From assembly GCA_913055875.1 (NCBI GenBank), contig CAJXJY010000001.1:310001-374000 (forward strand): a DNA stretch of 64,000 nucleotides, read 5' to 3'. Below, one piece after another: positions 25,118-34,872 of this stretch. The notes beneath the pieces are model-generated. The model did no database searches. It was not told the DNA's origin and saw only the letters and a program-made list of their open reading frames with translations. Made by a program: the position numbers and the translations under genes. The stretch is from an uncultured Altererythrobacter sp. (GTDB lineage: Bacteria; Pseudomonadota; Alphaproteobacteria; Sphingomonadales; Sphingomonadaceae). Numbering within the stretch: position 1 is the first letter of the stretch; each line of letters opens with the position of its first letter.

Positions 25118-25285
25118 GATGCAGAACACCTCCTGCTACCGTACTAGGCGCAGTGCAAGGCGATCGGGATCAAGATTCTGCAAAAAACCGGCTGCCGGAG
25201 TTCCGCACAGGCGCGCAGCTTGCGGCGCCGCCGTTGCCGTTCGTCGCCTCGGAAACGACTTGGCCCGGCCTGCTCCGAGCGGGGC

Positions 25286-25930
25286 TCAGGCACCCTTGCG
25301 GCGCAGCCAGCCGGTGATCGAATAGCGGCGATAGGCGGCGGCGCGGGTCACTTCGGTGACGCTATGCGGTCGCGGAACGCGCATCAGGTTGAGCCGGTTG
25401 AACCCCGGCACCAGCGCGCGCGCCGCCTCGTCCGCCTGCGGGTGGAACACCAGCATGCCGCCCCATTCGAGCCGCCATCGGGGCGTCAGCCCGAGCACGT
25501 AGGCGGCGAGCCGCCCCTTGCCGTCGACATCGTCGCTGTGCTCGGTCAGGAAGTCTCCGGGCGAATAGGCGGTCGCCTGCGCATCGGCGAAGTCGATTTC
25601 GCGCATGCCGGTGATCCGCCGCAGCAGGGCGCGCGGCTCGCCCTGCGACCACCAGTCCGCAAATGTCGCTAGCGGGTCTCCGCTCGCACGGCGCTCTTCG
25701 GGCGCATCGGGGACGCGGATGGTCTCGTAGCGGAACTGGAAGCCGTGCCGTGCGCCGGCATAGACCGCCTGGTCGAGCTGCTCGCATTGTTCGGCGCTCA
25801 TCGATGCGCGCGCCGGACGATCGAGCTCGACCAGCTTTTCGCCGCTGTTGATCGCCTGCCGCCAGTCGTCGCGCCCGCGCAGCAGGAGATGGAGGCGCTC
25901 GGCGCAGTCGGTCGCGAGAATATCTGGCAC
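25286..25930 (-). CDS. 2OG-Fe(II) oxygenase
   Basis: A 214-residue (or longer) dioxygenase with the double-stranded beta-helix pattern: the iron ligands H-x-D in LTEHSDDVDG and a distal His in VPRPHSVTEV, and an Arg (YRRYSITGW) for 2-oxoglutarate. It resembles the prolyl-hydroxylase-like family acting on proteins or small molecules. The GTG at 25930 is the only usual start, but protein-like sequence (DLAQLAEDFARDGFVSV) continues upstream in frame for at least 25 codons with no ATG, GTG or TTG. Either a CTG/ATC start is used or the 5' end is damaged. Confidence 0.8.
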   Translation of the reverse strand: MPDILATDCAERLHLLLRGRDDWRQAINSGEKLVELDRPARASMSAEQCEQLDQAVYAGARHGFQFRYETIRVPDAPEERRASGDPLATFADWWSQGEPRALLRRITGMREIDFADAQATAYSPGDFLTEHSDDVDGKGRLAAYVLGLTPRWRLEWGGMLVFHPQADEAARALVPGFNRLNLMRVPRPHSVTEVTRAAAYRRYSITGWLRRKGA

Positions 25931-26290
25931 CGATACGAAACCGTCGCGGGCGAAGTCTTCCGCCAGTTGGGCGAGATCGCGGCGCGGCGCGAGCGCGTAA
26001 CGGATCGCCCCGCCCGGCGAAACCGCCGCCTCGGGCGGTGGCGAAGATACGCCGGAAGCGTCGGATCGATGACGGTCTGGAGCGATCGTGCGGGACCTGT
26101 ACTGCGCAGATACGCCCGGCCACCCCCGCCCGGCGCACGCATGTCAGTCCCCGCACGTCCCCTGTCGGAAGCGTGCCGGATCGGTCAGCGCCGAATCCAC
26201 CAAATTGCGATTTGGCCCGACGAGCCGGTTATCGGGATCGACCGGCGGCAAGGACGGGCCGGCGCCGAACCGGCAAAGCTGCAAATGACT
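25931..26290. other. Gene-free stretch between the oxygenase and ftsH
   Basis: 360 bases. The first ~80 carry the apparent upstream continuation of the oxygenase frame. The rest shows no convincing gene, no palindromic element and no clear terminator. Confidence 0.5.
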
Positions 26291-28261
<1,971 letters not shown>

Positions 28262-28286
28262 CGGCGGGTTCCTTTCATAGGCTGCC

Positions 28287-28314
28287 AATGTAGGCGCACG
28301 CGGGTGAATGGCAA
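28287..28314 (-). promoter_or_regulatory. Possible ftsH promoter
   Basis: On the minus strand TTGCCA and TACATT are separated by 16 bases, about 26 bases before the ftsH ATG. Confidence 0.4.
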
Positions 28315-28375
28315 GTTGACGCGCGCGCATATATTCGGGGGCGCGGACAGCGCGGCGCGGCGACCGGTGCGCAAG

Positions 28376-28418
28376 TTGAACGCCCGTTCAAATTTTCTTG
28401 ATTGGTCGTTCAATCAAG
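28376..28418. promoter_or_regulatory. Operators upstream of the TetR-DUF1761 operon
   Basis: Two perfect inverted repeats lie just before the TetR start: TTGAACGCCCGTTCAA at 28376-28391, and arms CTTGATTG (28397-28404) and CAATCAAG (28411-28418) around a six-base spacer. Both contain CGTTCAA, also seen in front of the second TetR gene at 30.5 kb. Autorepression by the adjoining TetR protein is the likely role. Confidence 0.65.
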
Positions 28419-28421
28419 TCT

Positions 28422-29042
28422 ATGGCGATTCGCATGAACAGTGCCACACGCGAACGGATCGTCGGGACGGCGATGGAGCTCTTCTACGTCAAGGGCTACA
28501 ATTCGACCTCGATTTCCGACATCCTCAGCCGCAGCCAGGTCCATTCGGGCAGCCTCTACCACTTCTTTCCCGGCAAGCAGGACGTGCTCGTCGCGGTGCT
28601 CGAATTCTATCGCGACGGGATCCGGGAAAACCTGCTCGATATCGCCTGGGCCGGGGTTGCGGACCCGATCGACAAGATCTTCGCGCTGCTCAACGGCTAT
28701 CGCACCGGGCTGGTGGCGAGCGACTTCCAGCATGGCTGCCCGATCGGCAATCTCGCGCTCGAGATTTCCGAACCCGATCCGCGCATCCGCGAGCTTCTGG
28801 ACATCAATTTCCGCAATTGGGTGCGCGCGGTGGAGGAGTGTCTCGACGAGGCCGCCGAGCGTCTGCCGCGCGATACCGACCGGCACGCGCTGGCCGAGTT
28901 CATCCTGACGACGATGGAGGGCGCGATCATGCAGGCGCGCACCGCGCAGGACATTGCCGTGTTCGACCGCAATGTCGCAGTGCTGCGCACGCATCTCGAC
29001 TTGCTGCAGGCGCAGGCGGCGCAGCGGGCCGAAACGCAATAG
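28422..29042 (+). CDS. TetR/AcrR family regulator
   Basis: A 206-residue repressor. The N-terminal helix-turn-helix reads RERIVGTAMELFYVKGYN then TSISDILSRSQVHSGSLYHF, typical of TetR proteins; the C-terminal ligand domain carries FQHGCPIGNLALEISE, found in the subgroup that controls nitroreductases or membrane proteins in response to electrophiles. Starts at 28422 (MAIRMNS) or 28434. It is followed after 28 bases by a DUF1761 gene, in one operon, and is preceded by two palindromic operators. Confidence 0.88.
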   Translation: MAIRMNSATRERIVGTAMELFYVKGYNSTSISDILSRSQVHSGSLYHFFPGKQDVLVAVLEFYRDGIRENLLDIAWAGVADPIDKIFALLNGYRTGLVASDFQHGCPIGNLALEISEPDPRIRELLDINFRNWVRAVEECLDEAAERLPRDTDRHALAEFILTTMEGAIMQARTAQDIAVFDRNVAVLRTHLDLLQAQAAQRAETQ

Positions 29043-29070
29043 CGGCCCGGAATTTCACAACAGGGAGGAT

Positions 29071-29466
29071 ATGATGGAATTGAACTGGATTGCCGTGATC
29101 GTGGCCGCAGTGTCGGCGTTCGTGCTCGGCGGGCTGTGGTACGGGCCGCTGTTCGGCAGGAAATGGCAGAAGCTGGTCGGCCTTTCCGACGAAGATGCGA
29201 AGAACGCCAACATGGCCAAGGTGTTCGGGGGTGCGTTCGTGTTGTCGTTTCTCGCCGCTGCGGTCTTCGCGATGTTCCTCGGGCCGGACATCACGGTGCA
29301 GTTCGGCGTCGGCGCGGGCTTCGCCGCAGGATTGTTCTGGGTCGCGGCGAGCTTCGGGATCAACTACCTGTTCGCCCAGCGCCCCTTCATGCTGTGGCTG
29401 ATCGATGGCGGCTACCACACGCTTCAGTTCACGCTCTACGGGCTGGTGTTCGGATTGATGGGGTAG
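29071..29466 (+). CDS. DUF1761 membrane protein
   Basis: A 131-residue protein with four membrane helices (about 5-25, 50-70, 78-98 and 108-128) and the DUF1761 pattern: NWIAVIVAAVSAFVLGGLWY, GPLFGRKWQKL and FMLWLIDGGYHTLQF. Function unknown; a conserved Asp and His in the last helix may matter. GGGAGG precedes ATGATG, so the first or second ATG may be used. It is the likely target of the TetR gene in front of it. A nested palindromic element begins eight bases after its stop. Confidence 0.85.
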   Translation: MMELNWIAVIVAAVSAFVLGGLWYGPLFGRKWQKLVGLSDEDAKNANMAKVFGGAFVLSFLAAAVFAMFLGPDITVQFGVGAGFAAGLFWVAASFGINYLFAQRPFMLWLIDGGYHTLQFTLYGLVFGLMG

Positions 29467-29473
29467 GTGTTGG

Positions 29474-29813
29474 TTTTCCGGCGGTGCCGCGGCTTGTCAC
29501 TGCGTTGCAGTCGTCGGCCCGCCGGGGCTGTTCCATCCCACGCCCCCACCCGGCACGTTTTATGGCGTCTATTCGGGCATCGCTTCGCGCTGCTCTGCGC
29601 CCGGCACCAGCCCGCTCCCCCTCCCGGCCACCCATTAGGTTACTATAGTCGGGGTGGCCGGGAGGGGGAGCGGGCTGGTGCCGCTTCTGGCGGTCCGATA
29701 CTTGCCGCAATGCGACAGGTTCCGTCACCGCCAGCAAACAAGCCGGGTGGGGGAGTGGGATGGAACAGCCAAGGGAAGCACGGACGTGCTTCCCGCACGC
29801 GACAAAGACCCTC
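29474..29813. repeat. Nested palindromic elements, copy 6
   Basis: This fills most of the 385-base gap between convergent genes. An outer forward copy starts TTTTCCGGCGGTGCCG (29474), is broken in its left stem arm after CCCACCCGGCA (29554), and resumes at 29743 with CCGGGTGGGGGAGTGGGATG, ending with the small hairpin GGAAGCACGGACGTGCTTCC and ACAAAGACC. The insert (29555-29742) holds a complete core (29601-29633 with 29652-29684) and loop ATTAGGTTACTATAGTCG. Its right flank, TTCTGGCGGTCCGAT to CACCGCCAGCAAA, is shared with copy 11; its left flank matches no other copy. Confidence 0.85.
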
Positions 29814-29851
29814 GCCCGCAACCCCCTCCTGCCTCACCCTCAAGCCAAACG

Positions 29852-30475
29852 CTACGGCGCATACGCCCGGAGGAACGCGTCCACCGCGCCCGCTATCCGC
29901 GCCTTGTCGCGGTCGCGGTCGCTGCCCGCGCCGAACCTCCGCTCGAGATCGCCGAAGCCCTTGCACATCGAAGCGAACTGTTCGGCGGCGAGCATCGGAT
30001 CGTCGATGTCGAGTTCGCCCAGCTCGGCGGCGCGCTGCATCAGCGCCGCGAGCAACGCGTGCATCCGCCGCGGGCCGGCATCGAGAAAGCAGGCGCCGAT
30101 TGCCGGGTCGCGTTCGGTCTCCGCCGCGATCCGCCGCTCGAAGGCGATCATTTCGGGGCGCGAGAGGAAGGCGACGAAGGTCTCGCCCAGCGCGGCGAGC
30201 CGCTCGCGGATCGTCCCCGCGGCCAGCCCGTCGAGCGAGAGGCTGCTCCGGATCTGCTCGCACTGGCTTTCGACCGCGGCGCTCAGCAGCGCCGGCTTGC
30301 CGCCGAAATGGTTGTAGACCGTTACCTTGGACACGCCCGCATCTGCGGCAACCCGCTCGATCGAGGTCGCTTCGTAGCCGATATCGAAGAAGCTCGCCGC
30401 CGCCGCATCGATGATCGCCTCGCGCTTGGCGAGGTCGGCGGGGCGACCGGTTTTCTTCTGCAACTCGCTTGACAA
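29852..30475 (-). CDS. TetR/AcrR family regulator of the exporter operon
   Basis: A 207-residue repressor. The DNA-binding part is KREAIIDAAAASFFDIGYEA and then TSIERVAADAGVSKVTVYNH; the C-terminal domain contains the AcrR-type SLDGLAAGTIRERLAAL. Start: the TTG at 30475 (MSSELQKKTGRP) with CGGAG a short distance upstream; no ATG is near. It diverges from the ABC exporter operon, and three palindromes between them are the probable operators, so it should repress the exporter and itself. Confidence 0.86.
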   Translation of the reverse strand: MSSELQKKTGRPADLAKREAIIDAAAASFFDIGYEATSIERVAADAGVSKVTVYNHFGGKPALLSAAVESQCEQIRSSLSLDGLAAGTIRERLAALGETFVAFLSRPEMIAFERRIAAETERDPAIGACFLDAGPRRMHALLAALMQRAAELGELDIDDPMLAAEQFASMCKGFGDLERRFGAGSDRDRDKARIAGAVDAFLRAYAP

Positions 30476-30488
30476 GGTGAACGACTCC

Positions 30489-30520
30489 GTTCAATTGAAC
30501 GCTCGCGTTCACTAATGAAC
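30489..30520. promoter_or_regulatory. Operators between the TetR gene and the exporter operon
   Basis: Three overlapping dyads: GTTCAATTGAAC (30489-30500), GAACGCTCGCGTTC (30497-30510) and GTTCACTAATGAAC (30507-30520). The half-site GTTCA/TGAAC recurs in each. Position and symmetry suggest binding by the divergent TetR protein. Confidence 0.7.
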
Positions 30521-30569
30521 GAGTCGCGGCGTGTTGGCAAGCCGCGCAGGCCAATCGGTGGGAGCCGCC

Positions 30570-31706
30570 ATGATCTGGATCGCGATCCGCATGCTGACCG
30601 GCGACAGGACCAAGTTCTACGGCCTGCTGTTCGGGATCGCCTTCTCGACCCTGCTCATCACCCAGCAGCTGACCATCTTCGTCAACCTGATCGAGCGCGG
30701 GGCAAGCGGGGTATACAACGTCGCCGAGGCCGAAGTGTGGGTGATGGATCCGGTCAGCCGCACCACCGACATCGCCTACGCCATGCCGACCACAGCACTC
30801 GACCGCGTGCGCGGCGTGCCCGGGGTCGAATGGGCGGTACCGCACCTGCGCGCCAATGCCGCGGTGCGGACAGATACCGGCGATCTCGAACAGGTCGCGA
30901 TCATCGGGGTCGACGACGCCACGCTGATCGGGCTGCCCAAGGGCATGGTCGAAGGTTCGCGCGCGGTACTCTCGCGTCCCGACAGCGTGATCATCGACGA
31001 TGTCGGCACCACGCGGATGTTTCCCGACCAGCCGACCCCGGTCGGCGAAGTCCTCGAACTGAACGATCAGCGCGCGGTGATCCGCGGCATGGCCGATTCG
31101 ATTCCCAGCTTCACCAGCACGGTGGTCCTCTACACCCGCTATTCGCAGGCGCTGCGCTACGTTCCGGGCACGCGCAACCGGCTCAGCTTCGTGCTGGCGG
31201 GCGCTGCCGACGGCGTCGCCGCGGCGGAGCTGGCGCGGCGGATCGAGGCGCAGACCGGGCTGCGTGCGCGCACCCGCGACGAATTCGCCGGGGACGGGGT
31301 CGATTTCATCATCGAGAACACCGGCATCCCGTTCAATTTCGGCATCACCGTCGTACTCGGATTCATCGTCGGCGTGGCGATCGTGGGGCTGACCTTCAGC
31401 CTCTTCATCCGCGACAATATCCGCCAGTTCGGCGCGCTGAAGGCGATCGGCGTGACCAACGGCAAGATCGTGCGCATGGTCGCGGCGCAGGCGGGCATGG
31501 TCGGTGCGGTCGGCTATGCGCTCGGCCTGCTCGGGACCGTCGCGTTCATCTGGGTGTTCGGCAGCGATCCGACCTTCAAGGGGTTCTACATCCCGTGGCA
31601 GATCCCGCTGATGTCGCTGGTCGCGGTGGCGCTGATCCTCGCGATCACCGGCTTCTTCGCGCTGCGCAACGTGCTCCGGACCGAACCGGCGGCGGTGTTC
31701 CGGTGA
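30570..31706 (+). CDS. ABC transporter permease (FtsX/MacB/DevC type)
   Basis: A 378-residue permease with four helices: one at the N-terminus (about 17-38), then a large periplasmic domain, and three near the end (about 258-280, 305-330 and 343-365). FSLFIRDNIRQFGALKAIGV is the FtsX-domain coupling region. Together with the ATPase, HlyD-type adaptor and NodT-type outer-membrane factor it forms a complete tripartite exporter similar to DevBCA-TolC, used for glycolipids or amphiphilic toxins. ATG at 30570 after GGGAGCC. Its TGA overlaps the ATPase GTG. Confidence 0.88.
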   Translation: MIWIAIRMLTGDRTKFYGLLFGIAFSTLLITQQLTIFVNLIERGASGVYNVAEAEVWVMDPVSRTTDIAYAMPTTALDRVRGVPGVEWAVPHLRANAAVRTDTGDLEQVAIIGVDDATLIGLPKGMVEGSRAVLSRPDSVIIDDVGTTRMFPDQPTPVGEVLELNDQRAVIRGMADSIPSFTSTVVLYTRYSQALRYVPGTRNRLSFVLAGAADGVAAAELARRIEAQTGLRARTRDEFAGDGVDFIIENTGIPFNFGITVVLGFIVGVAIVGLTFSLFIRDNIRQFGALKAIGVTNGKIVRMVAAQAGMVGAVGYALGLLGTVAFIWVFGSDPTFKGFYIPWQIPLMSLVAVALILAITGFFALRNVLRTEPAAVFR

Positions 31707-32431
31707 GCCCCCAAAACGCCCAGACCGATCATACCGCCGCGATCTCGACCCGCGGCGTGACGCGCGATTTTCCCGCGGGACAGGACGTCATCACCGTGCT
31801 GCACGGGATCGATCTCGACATCCGCGCGGGCGAACTGACCTTCCTCGTCGGCGAGAGCGGCTCGGGCAAGACCACGCTGATCTCGATCATGTGCGGCATA
31901 TTGTGGCCGACCGAAGGCGAGGTTCAGGTGTTCGGGACCGATATCTACGACCTGACCGACACCGCGCTGGTCGAATTCCGGCTCGCCAATATCGGTTTCA
32001 TCTTCCAGCAGTACAATCTGATTCCCTCGATCGACGCCGCCGCCAACGCCGCCGTCCCGCTGATCGCGCGCGGCATGGCGGTGGAGGAGGCGCGCGCGCA
32101 GGCGACCGAAATGCTCGACGCGCTCAATATCGCCGACCAGGCCGACAAGCTGCCGAGCCAGCTCTCGGGCGGGCAGCAGCAGCGCGTCGCCATCGCGCGC
32201 GCGCTGGTCCACGAACCGCGCCTCGTCGTGTGCGACGAGCCGACCGCTGCGCTCGATGCCAAATCGGGCCGCCGCGTGATGGACCTGCTGCGCGAGGTCG
32301 CGGTGGCGGAAGACCGCGCCTGCATCATCGTCACCCACGACAACCGCATTTTCGACATGGCGGACCGGATCCTCGTGCTCGAGGATGGCCGCATCACGCA
32401 TGACGGCAAGGATATGCCCGAAGAGCACTAG
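31703..32431 (+). CDS. ABC transporter ATP-binding protein (LolD/MacB/DevA type)
   Basis: A 242-residue ATPase: Walker A GESGSGKTTL, Q-loop IFQQYNLIPS, signature LSGGQQQRVAIARAL, Walker B LVVCDEPTAALD and switch IIVTHDNRI. It powers the permease encoded just upstream. The GTG at 31703 overlaps the permease stop (GTGA), so expression is coupled. Compared with LolD/MacB the N-terminus has an extra ~12 residues. Confidence 0.93.
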   Translation: MSPQNAQTDHTAAISTRGVTRDFPAGQDVITVLHGIDLDIRAGELTFLVGESGSGKTTLISIMCGILWPTEGEVQVFGTDIYDLTDTALVEFRLANIGFIFQQYNLIPSIDAAANAAVPLIARGMAVEEARAQATEMLDALNIADQADKLPSQLSGGQQQRVAIARALVHEPRLVVCDEPTAALDAKSGRRVMDLLREVAVAEDRACIIVTHDNRIFDMADRILVLEDGRITHDGKDMPEEH

Positions 32432-32446
32432 AACGGAACATTGATC

Positions 32447-33451
32447 ATGGCTTTGCTCCCCCGGAACGTGAGTTTCTCCCGGCAGGTGTTGCCGATCATC
32501 GCGGTCGCCGGCCTGCTCGCGGCGGTCGCCTATATCGCCTTCGGCCTGCCCGACCGCGAGCTCGCCGAGCCGGCGGAAAAGCCCGCCCATGCGTCGGGCG
32601 CGCTCGCCGATGCGCCGCGCGTCGCGGGATCGGGGGTGGTCGAGCCGTCGAGCGAGATCGTCGATGTCGGCAGCGCGCTGTCCGGCCTGATTTCGGACGT
32701 GCGCGTGCAGCCGGGCGACCGCGTCGGACAGGGGCAGGTGCTGTTCACCGTCGACGACCGCGCGGTGCGCGCGCAATTGCGCCAGGCCGAAGCGGGGATC
32801 GGCGAGGCGCGCGCAGCGATTGCCGAGGCGCAGGCGGCGCAGCGTACCGCCGAGCAGCAGCTCGCGCTCTACCGCTCGGTCGAGGACGCGGCGGCGGTCA
32901 GCCGGGCGGAAGTGATCCAGGCCGAGGGCGCCGCTTCGGCGGCGCGGACGCGGCTGGAGCTGGCGCAGGCGCGGCTGGCGCAGGCGCAGGCGCAAGCGGG
33001 GACGGCGCGGACCGAGCTCGGGCGGCTGACGGTGCGCGCACCGATCGCGGGCGAGATCCTCGCGGTGAATATCCGCAAGGGCGAATACGTTTCGACCATG
33101 GGCGGGCAGCAGCAGCCCTTCATCCAGATGGGGCAGACGCAGCCGCTGCATGTGCGGGTCGATATCGACGAGGACGAGGCGGCGCGGGTCGATCTCGGCG
33201 CGCCCGCTTGGGTCTCGCCACGCGGCGCGGCGGAACGGCAGGTCGAGGCGGCCTTCGTGCGCGCCGAACCGCAGGTGGTGCCCAAGCGCTCGCTGACCAA
33301 CTCGGCGCAGGAACGGGTCGATGTGCGCGTGCTGCAGGTAATCTACCGGCTGCCCGAAACGGACGGCCTGTTCCGCGTCGGCCAGCAGATCGACGCTTTC
33401 ATTCCGGCTCGCGTGTCCGAACCGAAGCGGGCCGAGGCGGCAAGCGAATGA
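32447..33451 (+). CDS. HlyD family periplasmic adaptor
   Basis: A 334-residue membrane-fusion protein: membrane anchor at residues ~15-33, biotinyl-lipoyl-like halves SALSGLISDVRVQPGDRVGQ and LTVRAPIAGEILAVNIRKGE, separated by an alpha-hairpin rich in Ala/Gln/Arg (about 105-190), then a beta-barrel domain. It bridges the inner-membrane ABC permease to the outer-membrane factor encoded next. ATG at 32447 is chosen; a TTG two codons earlier is weaker. Its TGA overlaps the next ATG. Confidence 0.9.
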   Translation: MALLPRNVSFSRQVLPIIAVAGLLAAVAYIAFGLPDRELAEPAEKPAHASGALADAPRVAGSGVVEPSSEIVDVGSALSGLISDVRVQPGDRVGQGQVLFTVDDRAVRAQLRQAEAGIGEARAAIAEAQAAQRTAEQQLALYRSVEDAAAVSRAEVIQAEGAASAARTRLELAQARLAQAQAQAGTARTELGRLTVRAPIAGEILAVNIRKGEYVSTMGGQQQPFIQMGQTQPLHVRVDIDEDEAARVDLGAPAWVSPRGAAERQVEAAFVRAEPQVVPKRSLTNSAQERVDVRVLQVIYRLPETDGLFRVGQQIDAFIPARVSEPKRAEAASE

Positions 33452-34872
33452 TGCGCCGCACCGTCCCCCTTCTCGGTGCGCTCGCGCTGTCGGCCTGCGT
33501 CGCCGGGCCGCCGCCCGAGCTCGACACGTCGCCGCCCGCGCTTCCGGCCGGTTTCGCCTATGCGCCGAGCAGCGAGGTGGCGGCTTCGGTCGATGCGCTG
33601 CTGCCGTCCGATGACGCGGGTTTCGAACAACTGCGCGTGCTCGCGCTGGCCGATTCTCCGACGCTGGCCGAGGCGCTTGCACGCGTCGAGGCGGCACGCG
33701 CCGGAGCCGACCGGGCTGGCGCCAACCGGCTGCCCGAGATCGGCGCCAACGCTTCGGTCACCGCGCAGCGCACTTCGCCGAACCAGTTCGGCGCCAGCCT
33801 GCCGCCGGGCATTGCGATCGACACCGAGCGCGTCGCTTATGCCGCCAACCTCACCGCGAGCTGGGACCCCGACCTGTTCGGCCGGCTGCGCGCGCAGGAG
33901 CGCGCGGCGCTGGCGCGGGTCGATGCGGCGGGGGCCGATGCCGCGGCGGTGCGCAACGCGCTGCTCGCCGAAATCGCCGCCTCGGTGATCGACTGGCGCA
34001 CGCTTGAGGCGCGGCAGGCGGCGCTCGAGGAAGACCTCGTTGCCGCCGAGACGCTGACGACGCTGGCGGAAATCCGCGAACGCGCTGGGATCGCGCCCGG
34101 CTTCGACCGGGTCCGCGCCGAAACCGCCGCCGAAGCCAGTCGCAGCCGCATCGCCGGGCTCGCGAGCGAGAAGGCGCGGCTGGCGGGACGGCTGGTGACG
34201 CTCACCGGGCAGAGCGGGCAGACGGTGCTGGCGGCGCTCGAACGGCCCGCGCCCGACAGCGCGATCCCCTCCCCGCCCGCCGCGCTGCCATCGGACCTGC
34301 TCGCCAACCGCCCCGATGTGCTCGCGGCGCAGGCGCGGCTGGCGGCAAGCGACGCCGACCTCGCCGCCGCCGCGGCGCGGCGATTCCCGCAATTCAGCCT
34401 CTCGGCCGCACTCGGCCTGCTGGCGTTCGATCTCGGCGACCTGTTCGACGGCGATGCGGTGGTCGGCTCGGCGGGCGGTTCGCTGCTTGCGCCGCTCATC
34501 GATTTCGGACGGATCGAGGCCGAGATCGACGGGGCCGCGGCCAACAAGCGCGCCGCATTCCAGGCCTATCGCGGCGCGGTGTTCACCGCGCTGGGCGATG
34601 CCGAGGCGGCCTACGGGCTGGTCGCCGCCGCCGATGCCGAACTCGCCGCCGCAACGCGCGAGGAGGCGAGCGCCGACCGCGCCGCCGGGCTGGCGGAAGT
34701 CCGGTTCCGAGCCGGCCTCGCCAATTTCCTCACCGTGCTCGAAGCGCGCCGTGCCGCCGACACCAGCGGCGAACGCGCGGCAGCGGCGCTGGGGCGGGCA
34801 GAGCGGGCGAGAGTGCTGTTGTGGCAGGCGCTGGGTGGGGATCAGCCGACCAGCCGGTCGACCAGCCAGTAG
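33448..34872 (+). CDS. NodT-type outer-membrane factor lipoprotein
   Basis: A 474-residue TolC-like efflux channel with a lipoprotein signal (MMRRTVPLLGALALSAC, lipid Cys about 17). Two outer-membrane-factor repeats are visible: NASVTAQRTSPN and ANLTASWDPDLFGRLRAQE in the first, FPQFSLSAALG and LLAPLIDFGRIEAEIDGA in the second. It completes the tripartite exporter. The start overlaps the HlyD stop (ATGA). The last 31 bases overlap the convergent HupE gene. Confidence 0.92.
   Translation: MMRRTVPLLGALALSACVAGPPPELDTSPPALPAGFAYAPSSEVAASVDALLPSDDAGFEQLRVLALADSPTLAEALARVEAARAGADRAGANRLPEIGANASVTAQRTSPNQFGASLPPGIAIDTERVAYAANLTASWDPDLFGRLRAQERAALARVDAAGADAAAVRNALLAEIAASVIDWRTLEARQAALEEDLVAAETLTTLAEIRERAGIAPGFDRVRAETAAEASRSRIAGLASEKARLAGRLVTLTGQSGQTVLAALERPAPDSAIPSPPAALPSDLLANRPDVLAAQARLAASDADLAAAAARRFPQFSLSAALGLLAFDLGDLFDGDAVVGSAGGSLLAPLIDFGRIEAEIDGAAANKRAAFQAYRGAVFTALGDAEAAYGLVAAADAELAAATREEASADRAAGLAEVRFRAGLANFLTVLEARRAADTSGERAAAALGRAERARVLLWQALGGDQPTSRSTSQ

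Noticed and set aside
20929-26290. A classic defence island around the TIR-like operon
   Set aside because: No other defence family, integrase or phage remnant is visible; neighbours (DUF3667, 2OG oxygenase, ftsH) look like core genes, so any defence role rests on the TIR-like domain alone.
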